This document shows, piece by piece, positions 33,108 through 42,455 of a stretch of 56,104 nucleotides of DNA. Position 1 is the first letter of the stretch. Every line of letters starts with the position of its first letter. Under the pieces are notes generated by a model. That model saw only the letters and a list, made by a program, of their open reading frames with translations, was not told the origin of the DNA and did not search any database. Source of the DNA: an uncultured Pseudomonadota bacterium. GTDB lineage: Bacteria > Pseudomonadota > Alphaproteobacteria > RF32 > CAG-239. The translations under genes and the position numbers were made by a program. The stretch covers positions 1-56,104 of the forward strand of contig CASDYX010000015.1 in NCBI GenBank assembly GCA_949286215.1. The letters run 5' to 3'.

Positions 33108-33938
33108 TTAGTCGGCAACCATAACGTTGCGGCGACCTTTTAATGAGAACTCAATAAAGTCAAGTTGTTCTTGAACCATATCGTTATCCTTAAACATTTC
33201 ACGAGCTTTTTGAACGCGTGTTTCAAAGTTGTCTTCTTTACCTTTGAAGATATACATAAAGGCGCGACTGATAGATTTAACAACTTCGGGCGCATAACCG
33301 CTACGTTTCAGTCCGATAACATTTAAGCCACGCAATTTACCACGTTCACCGGTAACAATCGCAAAAGGAATAACATCTCTGTCAACGCCGGACAAGCCAC
33401 CAATCATGGCTTTGCGTCCGATACGGCAGAATTGGTGAACGGCGGCATTACCACCCAAAATAGCTCCATCGCCAACACGAACGTGACCGCCGATAACCGC
33501 ATTGTTGGTCAGAATCACATTGTTTCCAACCACGCAGTCATGAGCCACGTGAGAGTTTACCATAAACATACCATCATCACCCACGCGGGTAATCATTTTT
33601 TCAGGTGCACTTCCGTCTTGCGGATCAGATTGACCTTTAGGCGTACCGGCATGCATGGTTACATTTTCGCGAATAACATTGCGTTTACCGATAACCAATT
33701 TGGCACCTTCTTGGAATTCGTTACCATGGTCTTGCGGGCCAGTTCCAAGCACGGCTCCTGGGAACACAACGGTTCCTTCACCAATGGTCGTATCGCCATA
33801 AACCGTAACCCGAGCCAAGAGGCGAACATTTTCACCAATTTTTGCTTTAGAGCTAATCCAGCAAAAAGGTCCGATTTCAGCACTATCGGCAATTTGCGCA
33901 CCTTCTTCAATAACGGCACTCGGATGAATTTTAGTCAT
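33108..33938 (-). CDS. lpxA: UDP-N-acetylglucosamine O-acyltransferase
   Basis: 276 residues from the ATG at 33938 (MTKIHPSAVIEEGAQIADSA) with GGAAG 8 nt upstream; a longer open frame upstream is not credible. The left-handed beta-helix of hexapeptide repeats (about 1-190) includes NSHVAHDCVVGNNVILTNNA with the catalytic histidine. The C-terminal helical part (GLKRSGYAPEVVKSISRAFM) is normal for LpxA. It performs the first step of lipid A synthesis using an acyl-ACP. In related genomes it follows fabZ directly; here three unrelated genes intervene, so it must use a local promoter. Confidence 0.95.
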   Translation of the reverse strand: MTKIHPSAVIEEGAQIADSAEIGPFCWISSKAKIGENVRLLARVTVYGDTTIGEGTVVFPGAVLGTGPQDHGNEFQEGAKLVIGKRNVIRENVTMHAGTPKGQSDPQDGSAPEKMITRVGDDGMFMVNSHVAHDCVVGNNVILTNNAVIGGHVRVGDGAILGGNAAVHQFCRIGRKAMIGGLSGVDRDVIPFAIVTGERGKLRGLNVIGLKRSGYAPEVVKSISRAFMYIFKGKEDNFETRVQKAREMFKDNDMVQEQLDFIEFSLKGRRNVMVAD

Positions 33939-34052
33939 GACAAATACTTCCTTTCTAAAAAAATTTTTTACAACTACGCTCAGTATAGCCAAACAAGCGC
34001 AATTGTAAACACACATTACTTTACAAATTATTACGAACCTTCGTTTCAAACA

Positions 34053-34088
34053 CAAAAAAACAGGAGATGACTTTCGTCATCCCCTGTC
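34053..34088 (-). terminator. Terminator of the 34102-35238 gene
   Basis: CAGGAGATGAC (34061-34071) and GTCATCCCCTG (34076-34086) pair with one mismatch around TTTC. The A-run at 34054-34060 gives the U-run. It lies about 15 nt after the stop. Confidence 0.75.
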
Positions 34089-34101
34089 TGAGTTAGTTTA
34101 C

Positions 34102-35238
34102 TTAGAAGTAGTGCTCATCTGGAGTACGCATCAGATAAGTCAGGAACCCCTCCTTACCCTGATAGCGACCACCAAGGAATTTGATATAATCCTCGAGGTC
34201 TTGGCGCAACTCCTCATCATAGCTTGTAGATGAGAAACTGCCCCTCGCCCTGAGGTCGGCCAAAATGATATCCAACACAGCTTGTTTGTGGTCTGTGCCA
34301 TAAAGAATTTCGCTGTAATTCGGCCAGCCCATGTTAGAAAATTCACTAATCAGTTCCTTGAGTATGCCCCAGTCGACATCTTCCATCCTCGGCATCAGGA
34401 AGCGCTCCGGATGCTCTGATGAAGTTTTACCATCAAAAGTGATGGTATCCTTCATCATCGGGCCAATGGAAGCCGCAACATATCCGAGCATAATCTCGGA
34501 CAAGCGACCGTCAACGACGTGCAGCTTCGTAATTATAGGACAATGCGCAATTGCAAAGTCCATTTTCACGTCGCTGTACTGAGGCTCTTCTGCCTTCAGC
34601 ATAAACTCGGCTAAGAGCCGTTTGTCGTAGCTGAAGTTTCCGGAACACAATACAAATGTTACCGGCTTTTCTGCCGCTTTCGCGAACTTGTACAGTTCGT
34701 CGAAATTTCCAGACGTGTCTGTATCCGCACAAACCTGCTCATTGGCATGAACATAGCTTGCCGGTGCAAGCTGGTCGAGCAAATTGAGGTAAGCCTGATA
34801 CTCCGCCTCAACCATCAAGCCCTGTGGACGGTTAAAGACTTCTTCATACAAGCCTTTGTTTCCGCCCTTGCCGATTGCCAGTATTGGCAACAGCTTGTGG
34901 TATTTTTTAGCGTAGAAACGGATGGCCTCAAACGCACATAAGTGCGCGGTCATCATTCCGCTAAATACCACGAGCACCGGATTATCGAATTCCGGCAGTT
35001 TATACATATCGTGGCCGGTAGCTACATTCAGGCGTCTATTTGTCTTATAGACACTCCAATCGCCTTCCTGAAAGCCGAAGTTTTCTTCGACATACTCCAA
35101 TATAGGCAGCCATTTTTCCGGGTCAAGCGGACGCGGTGCCAAGGCACCTACACAGTCAGCAATGAATTTTCTACCGTCTGCATTACACTTGTAATTGTTT
35201 TCTTCCAATAACTGTTCAATTTTTTTAATTGTTTCCAT
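34102..35238 (-). CDS. YdcF/DUF218-like protein, probably acquired
   Basis: 378 residues from METIKKIEQLLEENNYKCNA at 35238. The centre resembles the YdcF/SanA (DUF218) fold: NPVLVVFSGMMTAHLCAFEA, a GKGG turn, VEAEYQAYLNLLDQLAPASY, DTDTSGNFDELYKFAK and TFVLCSGNFSYDKRLLAEFM, the last matching the 'yH..R' region. DUF218 proteins are little understood; some act on the cell envelope or bind AdoMet. Base composition differs from the neighbours: the 60 bases from 34141 hold 30 G/C by my count, against 22 of 60 in lpxA from 33121. The leader is A/T-rich with no Shine-Dalgarno, a habit of Bacteroidetes genes. Transfer is inferred. Confidence 0.7.
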   Translation of the reverse strand: METIKKIEQLLEENNYKCNADGRKFIADCVGALAPRPLDPEKWLPILEYVEENFGFQEGDWSVYKTNRRLNVATGHDMYKLPEFDNPVLVVFSGMMTAHLCAFEAIRFYAKKYHKLLPILAIGKGGNKGLYEEVFNRPQGLMVEAEYQAYLNLLDQLAPASYVHANEQVCADTDTSGNFDELYKFAKAAEKPVTFVLCSGNFSYDKRLLAEFMLKAEEPQYSDVKMDFAIAHCPIITKLHVVDGRLSEIMLGYVAASIGPMMKDTITFDGKTSSEHPERFLMPRMEDVDWGILKELISEFSNMGWPNYSEILYGTDHKQAVLDIILADLRARGSFSSTSYDEELRQDLEDYIKFLGGRYQGKEGFLTYLMRTPDEHYF

Positions 35239-35483
35239 TTTTTTATAATTTAGAATAATTAAACATAATTTACTTATCTCTAAAAAAGAACATACCACAT
35301 TTTTAATACCAACGCAAGTACTTTTTGACAAAATTTTTCACTAAAATATAAAAAATATATTGACGCTTTCCCAAAACCGAACTAACCAAGCTCAAATCAT
35401 TACCTATATAGTGAAATCAGAAAAACCCTAATCCCCAAAGATGATAATGTTTTCATCTTTGAATGTTCATGGAATTAAACTTC

Positions 35484-35527
35484 AAAAACAAATCCCCATA
35501 TCAACAGCTGATATGGGGATTTGTTTT
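35484..35527 (-). terminator. Long perfect terminator of the 35526-36104 gene
   Basis: Arms 35485-35503 and 35509-35527 are perfectly complementary over 19 bp (core AATCCCCATATCA) with loop ACAGC, overlapping the stop codon. The rest of 35239-35483 shows nothing I can name. Confidence 0.85.
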
Positions 35528-36104
35528 AATCAATTACAATCTTGTTATGATTGCCAAAGATGTCAAGAGCATACAAATCATGTAAATTACCCTCCAAGAA
35601 AAGTGTAACACCATTACCAACCATTCTTGAAGTGGCTAACTGACAATTGGCAATCGGGGCCACATAATGCCCTTTGCTGCGAATTCGAATATTTCCCGCC
35701 AATTGCAATTCATGGCGCACATAGAGCCCTGAATATTGCTGGCTCTCATGAGATATTCTGGCATCTTTAACTTTAATATCCAGAAACACATCCTTTAACC
35801 CCGAACCAAAGCGATTGACTTCAATCACACTTTGCATTCTCTCCTTATCAGGATAGGTTTCAGCCATTACCTGAATATTCAGGTTTTCAACACATCCACC
35901 CTCTAGCCAAATGGCACTTTGGGCTTCACCATACTCAAATACCAAAACACTCATTTCGTTAAGACCTTTAAGTTTGCAGCCTTCCTTAATGATTGTTCGG
36001 TAATTTTGACAATTAATTTTACCTTTCACAACAATCTCATCGGCTTCTTCAATTTCTATTACCCGCCAGAGTTGATCAAAGGTTTCTACAATAATCTTTT
36101 TCAT
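35526..36104 (-). CDS. Unknown protein, possibly a beta-rich acquired gene
   Basis: 192 residues, not recognised. It is dominated by short beta-strand-like stretches alternating with turns (ADEIVVKGKINCQNYRTIIK, EGGCVENLNIQVMAE, LQLAGNIRIRSKGHYVAPIA), suggesting a beta-helix or beta-sandwich. It has no signal peptide. The ATG is preceded by A/T-rich sequence with only a weak ACGGAT, like the neighbouring YdcF-like gene. It ends in a long perfect terminator. It is one of three genes lying between fabZ and lpxA. It could be a Bacteroidetes-type gene acquired with its neighbour (inference). Confidence 0.55.
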   Translation of the reverse strand: MKKIIVETFDQLWRVIEIEEADEIVVKGKINCQNYRTIIKEGCKLKGLNEMSVLVFEYGEAQSAIWLEGGCVENLNIQVMAETYPDKERMQSVIEVNRFGSGLKDVFLDIKVKDARISHESQQYSGLYVRHELQLAGNIRIRSKGHYVAPIANCQLATSRMVGNGVTLFLEGNLHDLYALDIFGNHNKIVID

Positions 36105-36174
36105 ATCCGTAAAATTTAATAATAAATATTTGCTCCTCTTATATCATTAAAATTAGAACTCTGCAAGTCAAATA

Positions 36175-36203
36175 TTGACAAAATTTAACAAAACAGTTAT
36201 TTT
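36175..36203 (+). promoter_or_regulatory. Candidate promoter of the HEYAH protein gene
   Basis: TTGACA (36175-36180) and TATTTT (36198-36203) lie 17 nt apart, about 20 nt before the ATG at 36223. The -35 is perfect and the -10 moderate. Confidence 0.45.
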
Positions 36204-36222
36204 ACCCTTCCAAGGGGTAAAA

Positions 36223-37467
36223 ATGATTACTTACAACATCAAAGACATACATAAAGATATCAAATATCTCCTACAGCCACACGGCCGCAAAGCCTTGTGG
36301 AAGCCAAGATATTATAAACAACTCAAAGAATATATCTTACCAGATATGATACGCCTCAATCAGCTTTGCAACCAAGATGGTTTCCGCTCCTTTGCCGTCT
36401 GCGTCAATGACTTTATATTGCAAGACAAACATGGAAAGCCAAAATTTGATATGAAAAAACTAGATAATCTTTGTAAACAAAATTTTGGCCGTACATTAGA
36501 ACAAGCCGTATCTCCTCAAATTATCAAAGACAGCATCCGAGATATAATAAAAGTAAAATCTCCCCTTGCCGGAATGGTACCTAGAATGAAATTACCCATG
36601 CAAGGCATTGTTTTTTATTCTGTCTTTAATTTTTACCCAACCAACAGTATAATTACTCCATTTCATGAATATGCTCATATATTGGATTTAAAATATTCTT
36701 TTTTCAAAAACACAAAAACCTATCTCAACTTATCTCAAGCTGCAAACAGAACGCTAGAACACCCCGATAATCCGGATAATAAAAAAATACTGCAACAATA
36801 TTTACAAGAATATCAAATGCTCAAGGAAAGTTTTGCAGATTGCTTTGCATATAGTTATCTGGCATTAAAAGAGCCTAAAAATAAAGATATTTATCGAGAA
36901 ATGATGTATCATATATCAGGCAAGTTCTGCCACCTCATTCAAAATAAAAGAGACACAATTTATTGTGGGTTTGCTGTCACTAGAACTATGTTTAATCGCA
37001 TTCAGTTTGATTGTATTCATAACAATATGCAAAAGTACTATCTCTCCGATGGCTCCATTGATTTTCTAAATTTAGCAAACACTTGCGCCGAAGTCGTACG
37101 CCATCAAGCCTACAATCATGAAAATTTTCACACATTAAGTACTGTTCCAATTCAAGAGCCTCAAAATTTAAGTCATTTAAAACCAACTCAATACGACCAA
37201 TGGTATTGGGACTATCTCGACGCCCAACGCTATCAAAAAGAATGTCTTCAACCTAATCCTTATTACAGATTTTTTACTTGTTTAGGAGAAATAGCTCTTC
37301 ACCCTAAAGAAAAAGCAAATTTTTATAATCTACTGGACAAATACAAAAATCTCAAGATTCAACCTTACTTGAATGAGTATCGCAAAATCTTAAAACCACA
37401 ACTAGAAACCCCATACCAACCACAAAATTTAGCTCAGTTAATCAAACAACAAAAAAGCCGGAAATAA
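36223..37467 (+). CDS. Putative zinc metallopeptidase-like protein (HEYAH motif)
   Basis: 414 residues from the ATG at 36223, with AAGGGG 5 nt upstream. A TTG 48 nt earlier coincides with the -35 box and is rejected. TPFHEYAHILDLKYSFF (about 146-162) contains an HExxH zinc motif, and LKESFADCFAYSYLALKEP (about 204-222) offers the downstream glutamate of a gluzincin-type site (inference). There is no signal peptide or membrane helix, so a cytoplasmic or non-classically exported enzyme is expected. Tyr, Asn and Lys are abundant. It is transcribed against the flanking lipid A genes and meets fabZ at a two-way terminator. No closer family is recognised. Confidence 0.6.
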   Translation: MITYNIKDIHKDIKYLLQPHGRKALWKPRYYKQLKEYILPDMIRLNQLCNQDGFRSFAVCVNDFILQDKHGKPKFDMKKLDNLCKQNFGRTLEQAVSPQIIKDSIRDIIKVKSPLAGMVPRMKLPMQGIVFYSVFNFYPTNSIITPFHEYAHILDLKYSFFKNTKTYLNLSQAANRTLEHPDNPDNKKILQQYLQEYQMLKESFADCFAYSYLALKEPKNKDIYREMMYHISGKFCHLIQNKRDTIYCGFAVTRTMFNRIQFDCIHNNMQKYYLSDGSIDFLNLANTCAEVVRHQAYNHENFHTLSTVPIQEPQNLSHLKPTQYDQWYWDYLDAQRYQKECLQPNPYYRFFTCLGEIALHPKEKANFYNLLDKYKNLKIQPYLNEYRKILKPQLETPYQPQNLAQLIKQQKSRK

Positions 37468-37480
37468 TCCGGCTTTTATT
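37451..37480. terminator. Two-way terminator between the HEYAH gene and fabZ
   Basis: AAAAGCCGGA (37453-37462) and TCCGGCTTTT (37468-37477) form a perfect stem with loop AATAA, overlapping the end of the forward gene. Confidence 0.85.
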
Positions 37481-37497
37481 TGTGATTATAGTGAATT

Positions 37498-37947
37498 TTA
37501 TTCCACAATCATCGCTGTAAATTCGGCCTCAGAAACAACATTTCCGTCAACCATGCTTTGTCCCTTAAAGACAAAGATATTGCGACGTTCTTTTACTTTT
37601 TCAACATGCATACGCAATTGGTCACCCGGTTTTACCGGTTTGCGGAATTTAACTCCGTCAATTGACATAAACAAAACGCTGCGTTTTTTATCTTGAAAAT
37701 CACCTTTTCCGGCAACAACGATTGCACCAGCGGTTTGAGCCATAGCTTCAATTTGCAATACGCCCGGCATAACCGGATTTCCGGGGAAGTGTCCTTGGAA
37801 AAATTCCTCATTCATGGTAACATTTTTAATACCGACGCCTTTTTCGCCCGGAACTTCAACTTCCAAACGATCGACGAGCAAAAACGGATAGCGATGCGGC
37901 AACATCTGCATAATTTCTTCAATATGATAAATTTTATTTTCAGACAT
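37498..37947 (-). CDS. fabZ: 3-hydroxyacyl-ACP dehydratase FabZ
   Basis: 149 residues, the typical size. The hot-dog fold carries MLPHRYPFLLVDRL near the N-terminus and the active-site region FFQGHFPGNPVMPGVLQIEA (about 48-67), with the catalytic His and Glu. It dehydrates 3-hydroxyacyl-ACP in fatty acid elongation and shares its substrate pool with LpxA and LpxD, which explains the usual lpxD-fabZ-lpxA grouping. It lies 32 nt after lpxD. Here it ends the bamA-lpxD-fabZ run at a terminator because the lpxA part is displaced. Confidence 0.95.
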   Translation of the reverse strand: MSENKIYHIEEIMQMLPHRYPFLLVDRLEVEVPGEKGVGIKNVTMNEEFFQGHFPGNPVMPGVLQIEAMAQTAGAIVVAGKGDFQDKKRSVLFMSIDGVKFRKPVKPGDQLRMHVEKVKERRNIFVFKGQSMVDGNVVSEAEFTAMIVE

Positions 37948-37979
37948 AACTTTTCCTTTACACAGTTATTAGGTTAAAA

Positions 37980-38993
37980 CTATTTTTTTGAAATTTTCTG
38001 CAAATAAGACACTTGTCTCATAAAATCTTTAATTGGTACGGCAGGATATCCCATTAATACTGCTCCTGGCTCAATATCACGCATAACTCCGGATTGAGCT
38101 GCGATTTGCGCACCACTGCCAACAGTTAGATGGTCAGCAAAGCCCGCTTGACCACCGCAAACCACATAATCACCGAAAGTACAACTACCGGCAATTCCGA
38201 CTTGAGCCACAATCACGCAACCGCGCCCTAATTTATCATTATGAGCAATTTGTGCCAAATTATCCACTCTGACCCCATCACCAATAATCGTATCATCTAA
38301 CGCACCTCTGTCAACACATGTATTAGCGCCGATTTCAACATCATTACCGATAATCACACGACCGACCTGAGGAATACGTTTGTGTTGACCATTAATCATC
38401 TGGAACCCAAAACCATCTTGTCCAATACGAGCACCGGTATAAATATAGCAGTCATTTCCCATAATAGTATAAGCAATTGACGCGTTTGCACCAATACGGC
38501 AATTATCACCGATTTCACACCCTCTGCCAATCACCACTCCCGGCTCAATCATACAATTGACACCGATTTTAACATTTTTACCAATCACCACATTATCGCC
38601 GATAAAAGCATTTTCACCGATAATAGCTGACGGATGAATCCTTGCCGAAGAGGCAATATTGGGTTTCGGCATAACTTCGGCATAAAATGCCTGATTGAGC
38701 TTCAAAAATGCAATTTTAGGATTTTGAGCAATCAAACGAACCACATTTTCCGGCACAAACGAAGCCAATTCTGCAGTTGTTACACAAGCTGTTGCCTTGA
38801 TTTCCGAAGCTTTTTCTTTAGCCTTTTTATCATAGAAGAAGCAAATTTCATCTGTACTCGCTTTAGACATGGTTGCAATATCTTTAATCTCAACCAAAGC
38901 CTTTGACTTATCTTGCAACTCAGCCTCACAAATTTCAGCTATCTGCTGCAAAGTCAACGGGCCTTTATTGGTATAAAAACGAGTATCAACCAT
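37980..38993 (-). CDS. lpxD: UDP-3-O-acylglucosamine N-acyltransferase
   Basis: 337 residues. An N-terminal uridine-binding domain (about 1-100, [20 protein letters not shown]) is followed by a hexapeptide beta-helix ([20 protein letters not shown]) and [20 protein letters not shown] with the catalytic histidine (about 237-248). A C-terminal helix ends the protein ([14 protein letters not shown]). It adds the N-linked acyl chain in lipid A synthesis. It lies between bamA (23 nt) and fabZ on the same strand, the conserved proteobacterial order. Confidence 0.95.
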   Translation of the reverse strand: MVDTRFYTNKGPLTLQQIAEICEAELQDKSKALVEIKDIATMSKASTDEICFFYDKKAKEKASEIKATACVTTAELASFVPENVVRLIAQNPKIAFLKLNQAFYAEVMPKPNIASSARIHPSAIIGENAFIGDNVVIGKNVKIGVNCMIEPGVVIGRGCEIGDNCRIGANASIAYTIMGNDCYIYTGARIGQDGFGFQMINGQHKRIPQVGRVIIGNDVEIGANTCVDRGALDDTIIGDGVRVDNLAQIAHNDKLGRGCVIVAQVGIAGSCTFGDYVVCGGQAGFADHLTVGSGAQIAAQSGVMRDIEPGAVLMGYPAVPIKDFMRQVSYLQKISKK

Positions 38994-39016
38994 CTTCTCT
39001 TCTCCTCAACAAACTC

Positions 39017-41281
39017 TTACAATCTAGAACCGAAATTCAAACGGAATACTTCGGTCTCATCGTAATCTTCTTTAACAATCGGGAATGCCAAGTCAACATC
39101 GATTTGTCCCATCGGAGATTGCCATTGGAAACCGAAACCGGCAGCCACACGCGGTGTATCAGAGTAATCCATATAGCGTTTATCAAAATTATCCGGTTTA
39201 CCAAGCATACCGACATCAACAAACGTACGACCTCTAACACCCAGCTCATCCAAACCGATTGGGAACGACATTTCTGCACCGGAATAAATCATCCAGTTAC
39301 CACCCAAAGCATCTTTGGTATATTTATCACGTGCACCAATACCGGCAAACTCAAAACCACGCATATTTGAGCCACCCAAATAATATCTGTTGGATAAGCG
39401 AACATCTTCATCACCATACCCGACAATATAGCCACCATTCAGGAATAATTTGAAAGTATAGTAATCAGCAATTGTGAAGTATTTATAAGCTTTACCATCA
39501 AACTTCAAATACTTTTCATCACCACCCAAACCGGCTACATCATTACCAAAGGACAAATAATATCCTTCTTTAGGATTGATAGCGCTATCACGCTTATCAT
39601 ACACCATGGTTTGGCCGATTGAAGAGTTGCTATATGTTCCTTCCTCTTCTTTAATATATTTTGAAGCCAAAGAATCAACATTGCTGATTTTATCTTCTTT
39701 TAAGGTATAGCGGAAATATTGCGCAAAGTCATCGGTATAATTCCAACCTGTACGCAATCTGATACCGGTTGATTCGCTATCATAAGAACCTTCGTCTTGA
39801 TAATCTTCTTCGGTACGGAACAAATCAACACCGGCACTCAAACGACGACCCAAGAAATAAGGCTCGGTAAAGCTCAAATCATACTCGGACGTACGCTGAG
39901 ACACAGCCACATCGGCACTTAATTTTTGTCCTTTTCCTTGGAAGTTGTTTTCAGCGATACCAGCTCTAAACAATGCACCGTTCACGGTAGAATATCCCAC
40001 ACCGACATTAAATGCACCGGTTGATTTTTCTTCTACCTTAACATTAACATCAGCCTTACTGTCATCATTAGGATTCGGAACGGTTTGAATATCAACCTTG
40101 CTGAAATAATCCAGATTTTCGACATTTCTGCGAGATGCTCTGATTTTGGCAGCATTAAATGCATCACCTTCATCAATTCTAAATTCACGTCTGATAACCT
40201 TGTCTTCGGTTCTGGTATTTCCCGTAATATTGATTTTATCAATAAATACACGGTCTCCTTCGGCAATATTGAAAGTAAGAACTAATTTATTATCACCGAT
40301 TTTTTCAATATCAGGCGTAACATCAATAAAGGCAAAACCTTTTTTACCTAATTCTTCGGTAATTGCATAAACTGACTTTTCTGCCAATTCTGCATTATAC
40401 CATTCGCCTTTTTCAACCAATACTTCATCCATTAAAGGAGCTGTTTCAACTTCTTTAATTGAAGAATTAATTTGAATATCATCAATTTTATAGCGCGGTC
40501 CCTCTTCAACCACATAGGTCACGACGAATGATTTTTTATCAGGACTAAGCTCAGCCACTGCCGAAACCACTCTGAAATCAACATAACCGCGCTTCAGATA
40601 GAAACGACGAAGCAACTCTTTATCATAATTTGTTTTTTCAGGATCATAGTTTTCCGAAGAGCCGAAGAAACGATACCAACGACTTTCCTTACTCATAATT
40701 TCAGATTGCAAATCATCGTCTGAATAATGCATATTTCCAACAAAGTTTACTTTATTGATAACAGCTGTCGGACCTTCGGTAATTTCATAAATCAAATCAA
40801 CACGATTTTGGTCACGTTTAATAATCTGCGGTTCAACTACTGTTGCATATCTGCCCGAACGTTTATATACATCCAAAATTCTTTGTACATCATCTTGCAC
40901 TTTAGAAATACTGTAAATAGAGCCTGATTTAAGCTGAACTTCAGTCTCCAAAATGCTATCATCCATTTTTTCGTTACCATCAAAAAAACGCTTATTAATA
41001 ATCGGATTTTCAACGACCTTAATTTGTAAAACGCCGGCATCATTGCGATTAAAGTTTACATCGGCAAATAATCCGGTTTCAAACAAACGTTTTAAAGATT
41101 CATCCAAATATTCTTGAGAAACATTGCTTCCTTGCTCAATGTTCAAATAAGATAAGACGGTTTCAACCTCCACTCTTTGCAAACCTTGCACTTCAATTGT
41201 GCTGACATATACATCTGCAGCATCAACTCTTGTACTCAGCATCAAGCTAAAAATAAAAGCGGCTAAAGTAGTTTTCTTCAT
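39017..41281 (-). CDS. bamA: Outer membrane protein assembly factor BamA
   Basis: 754 residues. A signal peptide (MKKTTLAAFIFSLMLSTRVD, cut near residue 21) is followed by five POTRA domains (about 25-420; first YVSTIEVQGLQRVEVETVLS, others NKVNFVGNMHYSDDDLQSEI and INITGNTRTEDKVIRREFRI) and the Omp85 beta-barrel with the YYLGGSNMRGFEFAGIG element (the RGF motif). It ends with a short strand, FRLNFGSRL. It inserts beta-barrel proteins into the outer membrane. Upstream lies the RseP protease gene, downstream lpxD, as is usual. Confidence 0.96.
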   Translation of the reverse strand: MKKTTLAAFIFSLMLSTRVDAADVYVSTIEVQGLQRVEVETVLSYLNIEQGSNVSQEYLDESLKRLFETGLFADVNFNRNDAGVLQIKVVENPIINKRFFDGNEKMDDSILETEVQLKSGSIYSISKVQDDVQRILDVYKRSGRYATVVEPQIIKRDQNRVDLIYEITEGPTAVINKVNFVGNMHYSDDDLQSEIMSKESRWYRFFGSSENYDPEKTNYDKELLRRFYLKRGYVDFRVVSAVAELSPDKKSFVVTYVVEEGPRYKIDDIQINSSIKEVETAPLMDEVLVEKGEWYNAELAEKSVYAITEELGKKGFAFIDVTPDIEKIGDNKLVLTFNIAEGDRVFIDKINITGNTRTEDKVIRREFRIDEGDAFNAAKIRASRRNVENLDYFSKVDIQTVPNPNDDSKADVNVKVEEKSTGAFNVGVGYSTVNGALFRAGIAENNFQGKGQKLSADVAVSQRTSEYDLSFTEPYFLGRRLSAGVDLFRTEEDYQDEGSYDSESTGIRLRTGWNYTDDFAQYFRYTLKEDKISNVDSLASKYIKEEEGTYSNSSIGQTMVYDKRDSAINPKEGYYLSFGNDVAGLGGDEKYLKFDGKAYKYFTIADYYTFKLFLNGGYIVGYGDEDVRLSNRYYLGGSNMRGFEFAGIGARDKYTKDALGGNWMIYSGAEMSFPIGLDELGVRGRTFVDVGMLGKPDNFDKRYMDYSDTPRVAAGFGFQWQSPMGQIDVDLAFPIVKEDYDETEVFRLNFGSRL

Positions 41282-41308
41282 TTATTTAATCCTCAAACCA
41301 TCTTATAA

Positions 41309-42442
41309 TTATGCAAACCATCTATGGAACAGGCGAACCATATCATTCCAAGTTGCAAATACCATTAATGCAATAATTAAACTAAAACCAAGTTTAAATA
41401 AAGTGTCTTTAACTTTGGTGTTAATTTCTTTGCGCGTAAAAATTTCCACCAAATAAATAACCACATGTCCACCATCCAAAACCGGAATTGGGAATAAGTT
41501 AATCAAGCCTAAGTTAATGGATAACAAGCACATAAATACCAGAAAATCCAAGAACCCGCTTTGTTTGGTAATATCGCCGGACATTTCAGCGATTCTCACA
41601 ATTCCGCCCAAATCTTCACTGCCTCTTTGTCCGGTAATCATTTGTCCGACACCACGCAAAGTTGCTTCCGTTACATCCCAAGTTTCCTTCAAAGCCTCAT
41701 TAAAAGCTTCGCTCAAAGAAAGGTTGAGCTGTTCTACCTCAATTGTGCTGACAGATTTAACACCTAACATTGGTCTTTTAGACTTTTGCCCGTTATATTC
41801 CTGAACTTCAATTTCTTTCAAAGGGAAAGAAAGCGTCATTTTTTCGCCGTTACGTAACAATTCGACCACAGCTTTACCATCAGTCGTCAGCTCAACTTCT
41901 TTTCTGATATCATCAAAATAGGTAATTTTATGACCATTGATAGATAAAATTCTGTCATTAGGAATAATTCCGGCAGCCTCTGCGGCACTATTCTCAAACA
42001 CTTCACCGACAATCGGCGGAAAAGCAATTTTCCCCACAAAGAAGAAAACAGCAGTAAACACCAAAATCGCAAATAAATAATTTGCACCGGGCCCAGCCAA
42101 AACAATGGCTAATTTTTTAAATGGATTCTGATACGGGAAAGCCACTTTTTTTTGTTCATCGGTTAATTCTTCTGCTTTTTCATCTGTTGTAGAGGAAGAA
42201 GCATCTGCATCACCCAAAAATTGACAATATCCCCCTAATGGAACAGCTGAAATTTTCCATGTCGTTCCTTTTTTATCTGTTTTGCTCCACAAAGTTTTAC
42301 CAAAACCGATAGAAAAGGCCTCGACCTGCACCCCGCACAGGCGAGCTACAATAAAATGTCCAAACTCGTGTACAAACACCAATACCCCGAGCAGAACAAC
42401 AAAAGGAACAACATAATAGACAGTATTAACCAGCCACTCCAT
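41309..42442 (-). CDS. rseP: RIP metalloprotease RseP
   Basis: 377 residues with about four membrane helices. The zinc motif HEFGH lies at about 25-29 in the first helix (LVFVHEFGHFIVARLCGVQV). One PDZ domain follows (about 130-220, FENSAAEAAGIIPNDRILSI). The third metal ligand is in NLFPIPVLDGGHVVIYLVEI near the C-terminus. It cuts membrane-spanning anti-sigma factors and signal peptide remnants within the membrane. It could process the small membrane protein at 1924-2187, which is pure inference. It lies between cdsA (13 nt) and bamA on one strand. Confidence 0.95.
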   Translation of the reverse strand: MEWLVNTVYYVVPFVVLLGVLVFVHEFGHFIVARLCGVQVEAFSIGFGKTLWSKTDKKGTTWKISAVPLGGYCQFLGDADASSSTTDEKAEELTDEQKKVAFPYQNPFKKLAIVLAGPGANYLFAILVFTAVFFFVGKIAFPPIVGEVFENSAAEAAGIIPNDRILSINGHKITYFDDIRKEVELTTDGKAVVELLRNGEKMTLSFPLKEIEVQEYNGQKSKRPMLGVKSVSTIEVEQLNLSLSEAFNEALKETWDVTEATLRGVGQMITGQRGSEDLGGIVRIAEMSGDITKQSGFLDFLVFMCLLSINLGLINLFPIPVLDGGHVVIYLVEIFTRKEINTKVKDTLFKLGFSLIIALMVFATWNDMVRLFHRWFA

Positions 42443-42455
42443 AATACTTAAATCC

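Noticed and set aside
33939..34055. N-terminal extension of LpxA by 39 residues
   Set aside because: Normal LpxA begins at MTKIHPSAV, which has GGAAG upstream; the extension lies in A/T-rich intergenic DNA.
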